DNA of 64,000 nt. Source: Enterobacteriaceae bacterium UBA7338. GTDB lineage: Bacteria; Pseudomonadota; Gammaproteobacteria; Enterobacterales; Enterobacteriaceae. Below, in pieces: positions 9,453-17,639 of the stretch. A model generated the notes under the pieces. That model had not been told where the DNA came from. It made no database searches and was given only the letters and a program-made list of their open reading frames with translations. The position numbers and the translations under genes are program-made. The first letter of the stretch is position 1; each line of letters opens with the position of its first letter. The stretch is from positions 352,908-416,907 of the forward strand of contig DKPJ01000009.1 of the NCBI GenBank assembly GCA_002480085.1. The letters run 5' to 3'.

Positions 9453-9878
9453 TTAGTTGTTCATCTCCTTAGATAGTTCAACTTCATCTGTAACAGCATT
9501 AGAGTAAACATAAAAAAGATTACTTCTTTCCTGCTTCGAATTTATCCAGATTTCAATCGCCTATGAATCTGTTCTCTGTATGGTGTATCCCAACTTTTTT
9601 AAATATACCTGTAATGGTTCAACGTTTGATGCCCCCTTGAAGATAATCGTGTTGGTTGGCGCATACCCATCGCCGGGCTGTGATTTGAAGTAGTAATCGC
9701 CAGATATACGGGGAGCTTTTTCAATGTCTTTGTCCGTCAGAGCGTGATAACTGAAGAAGTCCTTCTCTGTGTAGGTAGTCGTCTCATTAATCCCAGATGC
9801 AACGAACCAGATGAACAGCCAGCCGAGGATGAGTACAGTAATGATGGCTGCACTAACCCACTTAAATATTTTCTGCAT
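9453..9878 (-). pseudogene. Membrane-anchored periplasmic protein; frame continues past an in-frame TAG
   Basis: The open part (9561-9878) gives 105 residues: one N-terminal membrane helix (about 5-28), then an extracytoplasmic domain (ISGDYYFKSQPGDG, LQVYLKKLGYTIQ). It stops at TAG 9561-9563. The same frame then runs 35 more sense codons to TAA at 9453-9455, with coding-like content (AIEIWINSKQERSNLFYVYS). I read this as a 140-residue gene cut by an amber codon, although the TAG could be the natural end. It follows the second effector / membrane protein pair and is a candidate extra immunity protein. No family recognised. Confidence 0.5.
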
Positions 9879-9963
9879 CGCTATATCATTCCCTTGTATG
9901 CGAGTGATGTCCCATTATTCGTGAGTTATCAAATCTTCGGCTGCGAGAAGCTGGCTCGCCACG

Positions 9964-10245
9964 CTACTTTTCTACCTTGTGCGTGTTACTTTTGCGTAGT
10001 TTATGGATAAAAAACATCAGGAGTGCTGTTACTATGAGCATGAGCACTAACAGTACCCAAAGGAATGAGGGATCGGCTTCTCCATCAGCAAATCCCAATC
10101 CAGTTTGATTTAGAAAATCGTTGCTGACTTGAGATAGGTAGTCCACTAAACCACCTAAAGGAAACAGAACAATAAAAAAAGACGCTACAAAACAGAGCAA
10201 GCTAGTCAAAACATTAATAATCAATTTTGCATGACGCATAATCAC
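9964..10245 (-). CDS. Two-helix inner-membrane protein, probable immunity protein of the second Tlde1-like effector
   Basis: 93 residues with hydrophobic helices at about 8-33 and 62-82 and an acidic loop between (GFADGEADPS); the C-terminus is basic (HKLRKSNTHKVEK). It overlaps the end of the upstream DUF2778 gene by 32 bp. It has the same length, topology and gene-overlap pattern as 8481-8762 but little sequence likeness, which fits effector-specific antidotes. Function is inferred from position. Confidence 0.65.
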   Translation of the reverse strand: MIMRHAKLIINVLTSLLCFVASFFIVLFPLGGLVDYLSQVSNDFLNQTGLGFADGEADPSFLWVLLVLMLIVTALLMFFIHKLRKSNTHKVEK

Positions 10246-10744
10246 TCCGCCCTGTTACATCTATACGCCCATAAGCCATTAAACCCTTCCCCCCCGGAAC
10301 GCGAACCTTCTTACGTGTAAGTAGTGATTGCCTTACTAACTGAAAGTCCGGAATGTTATAAAAAGTGATACATCCCCATGATTCACCCTCTCCGTTTGGT
10401 CGCAGAGGATGGAGCCGAAAAGATCCTCTATCAACACCATGAATAAAAACATGGTCGCTCATCGTTGAAGCATTATATAAACCAAACCATTGTGCATGAT
10501 TTGTGTCGTTTTTGAAATCCTTTACGTACCTTTCAACTCTATTAGCAAAACTTCCTTTTGGCGCATCAACTATCCAGTAATTCCCAACGGGTAAAGCTGC
10601 GTTGTTTTTAAAGGCACACTCAGCAACGTTGGTTACTGGTTCTATGCCTGAGAATACTGGGAAAGTGCCCACACCGTATACATGAAGCTTGAGCCGTCTT
10701 CGATCTGGTGAGACATCGTTGTAATCCATCCTGCAAATCTGCAT
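10214..10744 (-). CDS. DUF2778/Tlde1-like L,D-transpeptidase-fold effector, copy 2
   Basis: 176 residues with the same catalytic layout as copy 1: His112 and Cys125 in a spaced H..SWGCITF block, preceded by LPVGNYWIVDAPKG. Outside this core it has diverged strongly from copy 1, so this is not a recent duplication. No signal peptide is seen. The start is the ATG at 10744. A second ATG (MDYND) lies five codons inside but has no separate ribosome site at good spacing. It heads a module with the membrane protein at 9964 and the anchored protein at 9453. Confidence 0.78.
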   Translation of the reverse strand: MQICRMDYNDVSPDRRRLKLHVYGVGTFPVFSGIEPVTNVAECAFKNNAALPVGNYWIVDAPKGSFANRVERYVKDFKNDTNHAQWFGLYNASTMSDHVFIHGVDRGSFRLHPLRPNGEGESWGCITFYNIPDFQLVRQSLLTRKKVRVPGGKGLMAYGRIDVTGRSDYASCKIDY

Positions 10745-10987
10745 AACATAAATCCCACTATAAATTTGTGGTTATGGTACTGCTGATTTATTCTGGATTC
10801 CAGAGCAAAAATATAATTTCAGACAGAATCTTTTAAGTATCGCTATTATTATAACAACGCGTAACATTTCTGATGAATTTATTTTCGGCACATGCAAGTG
10901 CATTTCACGAATATATAGGGGGGGGATCCAAAGTTCTTATATTCACGTTAGAGGAACGAGTAACACGCTTTTAATAAAATTGATGAA
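10745..10987. other. AT-rich intergenic region with G8 tract
   Basis: Promoter region of the second effector module. It contains a run of eight G at about 10918-10925. No gene seen. Confidence 0.35.
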
Positions 10988-11632
10988 TTAGGGTCTTCGG
11001 AGTTGTGCCTTCATCTGGCGATTTAGGGCTTCGGGGGTTAGTGGCGGATCCTGCCGATGCAGCATTGCATGGCAGTTGGGGCACACAGGGATGAGATCGG
11101 TTTTAGGGTCAACCTGGTAGTTCTCTTTAATCTCTGATAAGGGGACAAGATGGTGCACATGAATGAAGCCTTTCGCGATTTCACCGTACACCTTGGTCAT
11201 GTCGATACCACATACTTTGCACTTATAACCATGCCACTCTAGCGCGGCCTGGCGGGCCTTGCGGTCACGTTCGTAGCGGTTGACAGTTACCTGAACGGCG
11301 GCTCCTTCGATATAGATGGCTTCCCACTTGATCTCGTCCGGAAAGAGGTTTGGTTCGATGGATTCGTTTTTATGGACGACCTGAAAACCTTGATCGGTGA
11401 GCAGCTTGACGCACTTTGATTTTATCCCACCGCTGAAGTCTGCTGGCGTGAAAGTAAGGCCGGTGAGTGTTGAAGCGGCGATGCCGACGATGGCTTTTGG
11501 AGGGTAACGGCGGTCGTTGATGATGACATCGTAGTCGCGGGAATCAGCGAAGGCGTGATTAACTCCCGCATCGTAGCCATGGGCTGCGGCGAGGATGGCT
11601 TCGTGGGATAGTTGGTGGGGGAGCTTGTTCAT
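10988..11632 (-). CDS. McrA-like HNH endonuclease
   Basis: 214 residues. The C-terminal half is a zinc-supported HNH nuclease: CKVCG (138-142), HVHHLVPL (158-165) and CPNCHAMLHR (184-193). The N-terminal 90 residues (YPPKAIVGIAAS, FSGGIKSKCVKLL) look like the head domain found in ScoMcrA-like type IV restriction enzymes, which recognise modified DNA. No methyltransferase is next to it in this orientation, which suits a modification-dependent nuclease. It lies just outside the leuX island, 30 bp from the far attachment site. Target specificity cannot be read from sequence. Confidence 0.75.
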   Translation of the reverse strand: MNKLPHQLSHEAILAAAHGYDAGVNHAFADSRDYDVIINDRRYPPKAIVGIAASTLTGLTFTPADFSGGIKSKCVKLLTDQGFQVVHKNESIEPNLFPDEIKWEAIYIEGAAVQVTVNRYERDRKARQAALEWHGYKCKVCGIDMTKVYGEIAKGFIHVHHLVPLSEIKENYQVDPKTDLIPVCPNCHAMLHRQDPPLTPEALNRQMKAQLRRP

Positions 11633-11661
11633 GTGAGTGCTTTTAAATGATTAATCATGTG

Positions 11662-11679
11662 CGAAGGCCGGACTCGAAC
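11662..11679. repeat. Distal attachment site (18-bp copy of leuX 3' end)
   Basis: The 18 bases beginning CGAAGGCCGG and ending ACTCGAAC are identical to 28140-28157 inside the leuX gene, in the same orientation. The flanks differ on both sides. This is the expected second copy left by integration of a P4-type island. Confidence 0.85.
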
Positions 11680-12266
11680 ATCGCTACTATCCTTATGATC
11701 TTAAAAAATTAAACCTTAACACAATGGCTATCATACCATCATTAATACCATCATTTCAATTAGACAAATAAAGCCGTAAAAATTAATCAAATTCGATATC
11801 ATATAGTAGCAATAATTATCTAAACAAACTCCTTAAAATAATAAAGCTAAATTTTTAATGATATTTTTTCATTTTAATTTCATAGCTAAAAGTTCGATTA
11901 ATAGTTTTGAATGTTACTATTTTAAACAATCACGTCAAATAAAAAAACAGAAATAGAAAATCACACAGAAATATGTCATCCATATTATATTTTGACTTTT
12001 AATTTTCACATTTTGTAAGGCATCAGTATTAAGACTTATTGAACAATGAATAAATCGAGTTTGGTTTTGAGTGTTTTTTCCATTAAAATGAAGTATATTG
12101 TGCTCTTCTTGTGTAAACGCCAAATGAACCATCGATAAAAATCAGTTTAAAATCAATGAGATGGTTGAAAACGGCAGACACCAGAACGAATATGCATGTT
12201 ATAACAAACGGCTTGACACTAATGTACAAGTGTAAGCAAAAAAACTAAGTAGAGAGACATTTATTG
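11680..12266. other. Very AT-rich left end of island
   Basis: Nearly 600 bp without a credible gene. It contains two copies of ATACCATCATT (11733-11743 and 11745-11755), matching motifs at the other island end. Near 12213 there is a TTGACA followed by an ACACT / AGTGT dyad (about 12216-12233) upstream of the methyltransferase, which may be its promoter and operator. No controller gene is seen. Confidence 0.5.
11733..11755. repeat. Tandem ATACCATCATT, probable integrase arm sites
   Basis: Two 11-bp copies with 1 bp between them, about 55 bp inside the distal att copy. ATACCATCA also occurs twice at 27990-28010 inside the proximal end. Repeats matched at both ends of an island suggest binding sites for the integrase arm-binding domain or an excision factor. 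Confidence 0.6.
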
Positions 12267-14798
12267 ATGTTAAAAAATGGCCAATTAACTTACGTAACAC
12301 TTTTCAGTTCAGCTGGAGTTGGCTGCTATGGTTTCAAAGTGGAAGGTTTCAAGTGTGTCGCAACAAATGAACTGCTCACAAAGAGAATGGATATTCAAAA
12401 AAACAATAATATTTGTGAGTATGAATCAGGATATATAGTAGGTGATTTAGCAACTGATAAAGTCAAAAATAAAATCTACGAAGAAGTCAACCTTTGGGCA
12501 AAAAAGGGAAATGATAGAGTTGATGTTTTATTTGCGACTCCACCTTGCCAAGGTATAAGTGTTATTAATCACAAAAAAAACGAACAGGATATAAATAGAA
12601 ATAGCTTAGTGGTTGAGTCTATAGATGTTGTAAAAAAAATTAAGCCACGCATTTTTATTTTTGAAAATGTTATGGCATTTCAGAAAACATTATGCATTTC
12701 ACCTGATGAGCGTATTATCCCTATAGGCAATTATATAAAAGAAGCTTTAGGGGAAGATTATATTATCACTGGTACAGTAAAAAACTTAATGAACTATGGT
12801 TCCAATTCATCTAGAACAAGATCCGTAGTTATCGGGATTGATAAATCATTCAAAAACAACCTAACTCCTTTAGATATTTTTCCAGACTATGAGAGTGAAA
12901 AGACTTTACGTGATGTGATTTATAATTTCCCAGCCCTTAGTTGGGGAGAGATAAACGATCATGACTTTTACCACGCATTTAGAACTTATGATACAAGAAT
13001 GCTACCGTGGATAAGCGATCTAAAAGAAGGTCAATCTGCATTTGATAACCAAGATCCTAAAAAGCGACCTCATAGAATAATCAATGGTAAAGTAGTAGAA
13101 AATGTAAAGAAAAACAGAGACAAGTATACTCGGCAGAGATGGGATCGTTTTATTCACTGCGTTCATACAAGAAACGACCAATTAGCCGCGCAAAACACAA
13201 TACATCCTGAACAAGATCGCGTGTATAGCATTCGTGAGCTTATGGCTATGATGAGTATCCCAAAATCTTTTAAATGGGTTAATAAAGATTTATCTGTTCT
13301 AAATAAATTAAGTGATGATGAAAAAAAATCCATTTATAAAAGTCATGAGTTAACAATAAGAGCTTGTGTCGGTGAAGCTGTGCCAACGGGATTTATTAGT
13401 AATATAGCAAAAAAAATCAAGGCTTCCTTTGACAAAACCTATCCATCTCCTACTGAAATTAATAAAATAATTGCAAATTATAATCTTGAATCAAGAGTAA
13501 AGTTGAAAGATTTTCTTTCTAACAATCCTTTAGATTTGAATATTTCTTCATTGATGAGAATTACAGAACTTTGTAATGCAAAAAGAGAAGAAAATGCTGC
13601 CTTTTACACGAATAAGTTTATTGTCAATGAAATTGTAAGCTCTTTGCCCAATTTTAATAAAGATACAGTTCGAATAATCGAACCTTCTGTTGGTGCAGGT
13701 AGCTTTATACCTTTTATTTTTAAAAAATATGATGATGTAAAAAACGTTGTACTTGATCTTGTTGATATAGATGCTGATTCCATTGAAACCTTAAAGCTAT
13801 TATTAAAAAAAATAAAGATACCAAATAATTTTAAGATCAATATCATTCATGAAGATTTTTTGACAATGAAAATTGAAGAAAAATATGATCTTGCAATCGG
13901 AAACCCTCCATTTTCCAAGGTAAATGGTAAATGTGCCAAAAAGGGACTTTATATTGATCAAGCTATAAACAAAGAGACATTGAATCTTTCTGCAATGTTT
14001 CTTGAAAAATGCATCCAAAATAGTGAATGTGTTTCTTTAGTTTTGAATAAAACGATTTTGAGTAATCACGAATTTCGAATTTCCAGGGAAATTCTAAGAA
14101 AAATTGAGATTAGAAATATTATTGACTTTGGACGCTATGGGTTCACAGGTGTGTCCATTGAGACCATGAATTTAATCGTATTCCCGAAAAATAAGCCAAG
14201 TAAAACGCTCATCTATAATATGAAGCATAATCTTCAAATGTTGCAATCACAAGAATACATTACTGATCCAACATTCCCTTGCTTTGTTATTTATCGAGAT
14301 GAGACATTTGATCTTGTTGCAAATAAACTTAATTTCGACTGTTTTAATGTTTATAGAGATAGACAAATAACTAAAAAAATGACTTCTGATTATCCAGGTA
14401 AAAACTCACTATGGGTTCTCAAAGCAAAAAACATCACTGATAATAATAGTGTACAACACATTCAGAATTATGATCAGTATATTGACGAAAAATCAGCACA
14501 AGAACTTAGCGTTTATAAATTTATAAATGATACAAGCGTATATTTAACGCCAAATATGACCTACAATCCGAGAATTGTGAGGAATGTACCTAATACCTTG
14601 GCTGACGGCTCAACTGCCATATTAATTCCAAAAACCCCTACGGAGTTAACGGAAAAGCAAATAGCTTATTTTTCTAGTGATGAATACAGAAAATTTTATA
14701 GCATTGCCAGAAATTTATCTACTCAATCAATTAACGTTGACAAATCAAGCGTCTTTTTCTATGGGATATTAAAAAATGACACCAAACTTGATAGCTAA
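12267..14798 (+). CDS. Fused cytosine-C5 / adenine-N6 DNA methyltransferase
   Basis: 843 residues. The N-terminal half is a C5-cytosine methyltransferase: motif I TLFSSAGVG (about 11-19), catalytic TPPCQG (91-96), FENV (132-135), the QDR / RELMAMMSIP block (316-332) and GEAVPTG (369-375). The C-terminal half is an N6-adenine type: SAM-binding EPSVGAGSF (472-480) and catalytic NPPF (546-549). Two target bases in one chain suit an asymmetric site, each half modifying one strand; type IIS systems use paired methyltransferases in this way. The preferred start is ATG 12267, with only a weak GAGAG upstream. It overlaps the HNH nuclease gene by 23 bp. Very AT-rich, unlike the backbone. Confidence 0.88.
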   Translation: MLKNGQLTYVTLFSSAGVGCYGFKVEGFKCVATNELLTKRMDIQKNNNICEYESGYIVGDLATDKVKNKIYEEVNLWAKKGNDRVDVLFATPPCQGISVINHKKNEQDINRNSLVVESIDVVKKIKPRIFIFENVMAFQKTLCISPDERIIPIGNYIKEALGEDYIITGTVKNLMNYGSNSSRTRSVVIGIDKSFKNNLTPLDIFPDYESEKTLRDVIYNFPALSWGEINDHDFYHAFRTYDTRMLPWISDLKEGQSAFDNQDPKKRPHRIINGKVVENVKKNRDKYTRQRWDRFIHCVHTRNDQLAAQNTIHPEQDRVYSIRELMAMMSIPKSFKWVNKDLSVLNKLSDDEKKSIYKSHELTIRACVGEAVPTGFISNIAKKIKASFDKTYPSPTEINKIIANYNLESRVKLKDFLSNNPLDLNISSLMRITELCNAKREENAAFYTNKFIVNEIVSSLPNFNKDTVRIIEPSVGAGSFIPFIFKKYDDVKNVVLDLVDIDADSIETLKLLLKKIKIPNNFKINIIHEDFLTMKIEEKYDLAIGNPPFSKVNGKCAKKGLYIDQAINKETLNLSAMFLEKCIQNSECVSLVLNKTILSNHEFRISREILRKIEIRNIIDFGRYGFTGVSIETMNLIVFPKNKPSKTLIYNMKHNLQMLQSQEYITDPTFPCFVIYRDETFDLVANKLNFDCFNVYRDRQITKKMTSDYPGKNSLWVLKAKNITDNNSVQHIQNYDQYIDEKSAQELSVYKFINDTSVYLTPNMTYNPRIVRNVPNTLADGSTAILIPKTPTELTEKQIAYFSSDEYRKFYSIARNLSTQSINVDKSSVFFYGILKNDTKLDS

Positions 14799-15984
14799 AT
14801 ATTTTAGCACTAGAAACTTTGATATTAGACAATCTGGAAATGGAAGATGGATAGATCAAAAATGTGCTCTTGACTCAGTTTGTTTTGTTGCAGACTGCGT
14901 TGTTGAATATCTTCGGGAGGGAGGTATTCAACCATTTCATTCACCTGATATTTGGCGTTCAGAATATGCCGTAAGGAGTGTGCAACTTTGGTTTAGCAAA
15001 CCAGATCCTTTGACACCATCGACACTTGATGAATACAATAAATTTTTTAGACAGCCACTAAAGATGCTATGTGCAGCAGATGTATTAGAAGAAAAATTAG
15101 TGGGTAATTCAATTGAATTCTCTGTAAAAAATATGGATATATTAGAATTCATATCTATTCGAGAACGTAATGCATATGAATTTCTTTGTCTTTACATCGA
15201 AAAAACCCTTAAAGATAGTGGATTATGGGACTCGTTTGAAACTTTCTTTGACGAGCAAACTAATGAATCGCTTCAATATTTGAAATTTAAATTTGCTGAG
15301 TTTTGCATTAAGTATACAAAAATAAATACGCACGTTGAAGCAAATAGAATTTTTATTAAAGTATTAAATCCTTTAGCTTGTAAGTATAAATTAAAAGGGA
15401 CTCTCGGCGGTAGAATCTCCCCTTCATTCATCACATTTGATGTAATATTTTACAACCAACCTAACTGGAGGGATGTACGTGCAGGTAAGGCGAAAAATAT
15501 CTCCAGAGGTGATTTTACTCCGCCGAGTGAAAGCCCTCAACTATACCAATATAAAGTTTCTAGGGCAGCAAAAAATTTAAGACAATTTAACGATAAATAT
15601 AATAATGGAAGATCGGAGATTATCGATAGGTTTTCTATTGGAGAAAAAGCAACGCACATGCATCATATTTTTCCCAGACATCAATTTCCCGAAATTGCTG
15701 ATTTTATAGAAAACTTGATTGCATTAACAAGCGGGCAACATCTGCAATGCGCACATCCAGCAGGTAATACCAAAGTCATTAATAAAGATTATCAATACAT
15801 ATGTTTAGTAAACAAAACTGAAAGCATCAGGAAAAATCTGTTAGAAGATGAAGAGAAAAATATAATATATAACTTCTTCGATTTTTTAAAAGTTTTGGAT
15901 ACAGGATTGATGACTAATTATTTCCAGCGTATTGGTGAAAATGACTTTAGCGCTATAGTTCACGGCATAGAGATAAACTTCTAA
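14776..15984 (+). CDS. HNH-type restriction endonuclease partner
   Basis: 402 residues. The C-terminal part has an HNH/beta-beta-alpha-metal layout: HMHHIFP (294-300), ENLIALT (312-318), His322 and HPAGN (327-331). The first 280 residues show no family I recognise and would hold target recognition. The gene overlaps the dual methyltransferase by 23 bp in another frame, so the pair is translationally coupled, modification first. HNH cleavage domains are known among type IIS enzymes (for example Eco31I). A modification-blocked nuclease protected by the fused enzyme is therefore the best reading; specificity is unknown. Confidence 0.75.
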   Translation: MTPNLIAKYFSTRNFDIRQSGNGRWIDQKCALDSVCFVADCVVEYLREGGIQPFHSPDIWRSEYAVRSVQLWFSKPDPLTPSTLDEYNKFFRQPLKMLCAADVLEEKLVGNSIEFSVKNMDILEFISIRERNAYEFLCLYIEKTLKDSGLWDSFETFFDEQTNESLQYLKFKFAEFCIKYTKINTHVEANRIFIKVLNPLACKYKLKGTLGGRISPSFITFDVIFYNQPNWRDVRAGKAKNISRGDFTPPSESPQLYQYKVSRAAKNLRQFNDKYNNGRSEIIDRFSIGEKATHMHHIFPRHQFPEIADFIENLIALTSGQHLQCAHPAGNTKVINKDYQYICLVNKTESIRKNLLEDEEKNIIYNFFDFLKVLDTGLMTNYFQRIGENDFSAIVHGIEINF

Positions 15985-15997
15985 ATTGCCATAATAA

Positions 15998-16026
15998 TGT
16001 GGGAAGTTGAGGTTTAACTTCCCGCA
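15998..16026 (+). terminator. Hairpin after the restriction-modification pair
   Basis: GGGAAGTT / AACTTCCC, extended to an 11-bp stem with one T-G pair and a 7-nt loop, 14 nt after the nuclease stop codon. The T tract is interrupted (about 16038-16042). Confidence 0.6.
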
Positions 16027-16136
16027 CTAATATCATTACTTTTTAGCAATTAAAGGCTCTTCCTCATTGAAGATGTTTACAATAAATATTGATTTTAAGC
16101 ATCATACTGTTGAATAGGTAGTTAAGGAATCAAGAG

Positions 16137-16149
16137 GTAGGGCTGGCAA
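16137..16149 (+). repeat. 13-bp direct repeat, left copy
   Basis: GTAGGGCTGGCAA occurs here and at 18921-18933 in the same orientation. The pair brackets the two small membrane genes and the mobilization genes. Confidence 0.5.
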
Positions 16150-16235
16150 AAAGTTTGTGAAAATGTTCCAGTCATTTTATAAACATCACTAAGTTAATTA
16201 CTAATTACACTATTAATAGATAAAAAGGTAATCAT

Positions 16236-16736
16236 ATGAAAGTTAATAATGAAATTTCAGATAAAACATCCCAAGAGCTGAGTAAAAAAATTTTAGCAGC
16301 TAAAATCATTCTTGACCTGTTAATCTTTCTAGCTATTACAACAGCATTACCTTTGATTATAGTATACTTGATAAATAACCAAAAAGAAATTATAGAAAAA
16401 TACCCAATAATTAAAAATGTAAGTGATTTACCCTATGATTTATTTTATATCCTTTCAGGTGTTGCTTCCATATTAATAATAATATGGCATATAGCATCCA
16501 AGGGAGAAATTAAACACATTAATGATGCAATATTAACATTAATTACTGCCATTGCAGCCCTTAAAATATTTAACCAAGATAAAGAAAGCATATCTCTGAT
16601 TATTTCAAGTTTAACTAACAATCAAGGATTTTTATTTTTCTGCAAGCAGCTCATAATTATCTGTGGTTTTGCAAAAGTTGGTATTTCTTTATTTGAATTT
16701 GCAAAGGAAAGAATAAAAAACTTAAAAACAAAATAG
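16236..16736 (+). CDS. Hypothetical multi-pass membrane protein
   Basis: 166 residues with about four hydrophobic segments (near 24-48, 69-85, 98-113 and 130-152). The ends are lysine-rich and probably cytoplasmic. I recognise no family. SD AAAAGG lies before ATG 16236. It sits between the restriction pair and the mobilization genes, so it could be island cargo (defence, exclusion) or a mobilization accessory; nothing in the sequence favours one. Confidence 0.6.
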   Translation: MKVNNEISDKTSQELSKKILAAKIILDLLIFLAITTALPLIIVYLINNQKEIIEKYPIIKNVSDLPYDLFYILSGVASILIIIWHIASKGEIKHINDAILTLITAIAALKIFNQDKESISLIISSLTNNQGFLFFCKQLIIICGFAKVGISLFEFAKERIKNLKTK

Positions 16737-16750
16737 TTAATGAGGAGTAG

Positions 16751-16954
16751 CTATTTTTTAAAAAGTATTGAAAAAAATATCACCAACAACGGCACATATA
16801 AAAAACTTAATATTATGGATAATGATGAGAATACACTCATGTAAGAAAGTGTATTCTTTTCATTGAAAAGAAACCACCAACCCCAGTAAAAAAAAATTGG
16901 CAAAATAAATAACAACATTATTAAAACAAAGTAAAAAATAATTTTATTTTTCAT
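16751..16954 (-). CDS. Small two-helix membrane protein
   Basis: 67 residues from MKNKIIFYF, almost wholly hydrophobic, with two helices separated by a short loop around NEKNTLSYM and a Lys-Lys end. The ribosome site AAAGGAGG, 5-6 nt before ATG 16954, decides this start over upstream in-frame codons. It faces the gene at 16236 and ends 14 bp from it. Such small proteins in mobile elements are often toxins or entry-exclusion factors, but no family is evident. Confidence 0.55.
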   Translation of the reverse strand: MKNKIIFYFVLIMLLFILPIFFYWGWWFLFNEKNTLSYMSVFSSLSIILSFLYVPLLVIFFSILFKK

Positions 16955-16984
16955 ATATCCTCCTTTTACATACATATACCTCAA

Positions 16985-17201
16985 AGCATAATATTGTCAA
17001 TATATTGGATTAAATAAAAGCAAGGGCTAACTCATCGAAGCGCTACGCTGCTTCTTCGAGTTCCCCTTGTTTTTCCGCCCTTCGGTTGGAAAAAATTAAA
17101 AGCAAAATCAAGATACTGCATTGACATTATTCGCATCTATCATATAAATAAATTAAGCATAAGGAATATGCTTTTATTTAATTATATGAAAAGGAGTTCA
17201 T
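16985..17201. other. Probable oriT / mobilization control region
   Basis: This gap lies just upstream of the mobC-like gene and contains a long imperfect inverted repeat (17021-17069). Relaxase nick regions usually sit at this place. The nick site itself cannot be identified by eye. Confidence 0.5.
17021..17069. repeat. Imperfect inverted repeat, candidate oriT stem
   Basis: Arms CAAGGG..AACTC..GAAGC and GCTTC..GAGTT..CCCTTG pair with small mismatches around the loop GCTACGCT. The structure lies 130 bp upstream of the mobilization operon. Confidence 0.55.
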
Positions 17202-17639
17202 ATGGTCGAAAGTAATACTTTTAATAAGATCGTTGTAAGTAAGCATTCCCGTAATGGAAGCGTTAGCGAAGCGAAGCTCTCACACAACCAGCTTCGTTCT
17301 CATTGCATCAGTGTCAGATTAAATGATGAAGAGCTAACGCTTCTCAATGATAGACGTGGCCGTCATCGTAAAGGCGAGTGGCTTCGCTTATCTTTACTTA
17401 ATAAACTTCCTGCTGTCGTTCCAGCCATCAATTTTGAAGCCTGGAAAACCCTTGGTGAGATTTCGCAGAAGCTAAACAAGCTTGTGGCTCATCTTGATAG
17501 CAAGAGCTATGAAAGCTCTCTGACGCAAACTGAACTCTTCGCCGTAAAGCGTCAGGTCTCAGAGCTTCGCTTGCATTTAATTACCGCTGACCTGTGGAGA
17601 GCTTCCCATGAAGGGAATGCAAAAAATCCGCAGGGGTAA
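17202..17639 (+). CDS. MobC-like mobilization accessory protein
   Basis: 145 residues. The central ISVRLNDEELTLLNDRRGRH looks like the ribbon-helix-helix start of MobC-type proteins, followed by a helical C-terminus (LGEISQKLNKLVAHL, VKRQVSELRLHLI). Such proteins bind oriT and help the relaxase to nick. SD AAGGAG precedes ATG 17202. The 3' end overlaps the relaxase gene by 32 bp. The coding sequence contains six copies of GCTTCG/CGAAGC. Confidence 0.75.
   Translation: MVESNTFNKIVVSKHSRNGSVSEAKLSHNQLRSHCISVRLNDEELTLLNDRRGRHRKGEWLRLSLLNKLPAVVPAINFEAWKTLGEISQKLNKLVAHLDSKSYESSLTQTELFAVKRQVSELRLHLITADLWRASHEGNAKNPQG

Noticed and set aside
11935..12132. 65-codon minus-strand frame in the AT-rich left end of the island
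   Set aside because: No ribosome site, Phe/Cys-rich low-complexity end and no likeness to known proteins.
16985..17201. Region considered as a plasmid replication origin
   Set aside because: No iterons and no replication protein gene nearby; position next to mobC-relaxase fits oriT better.
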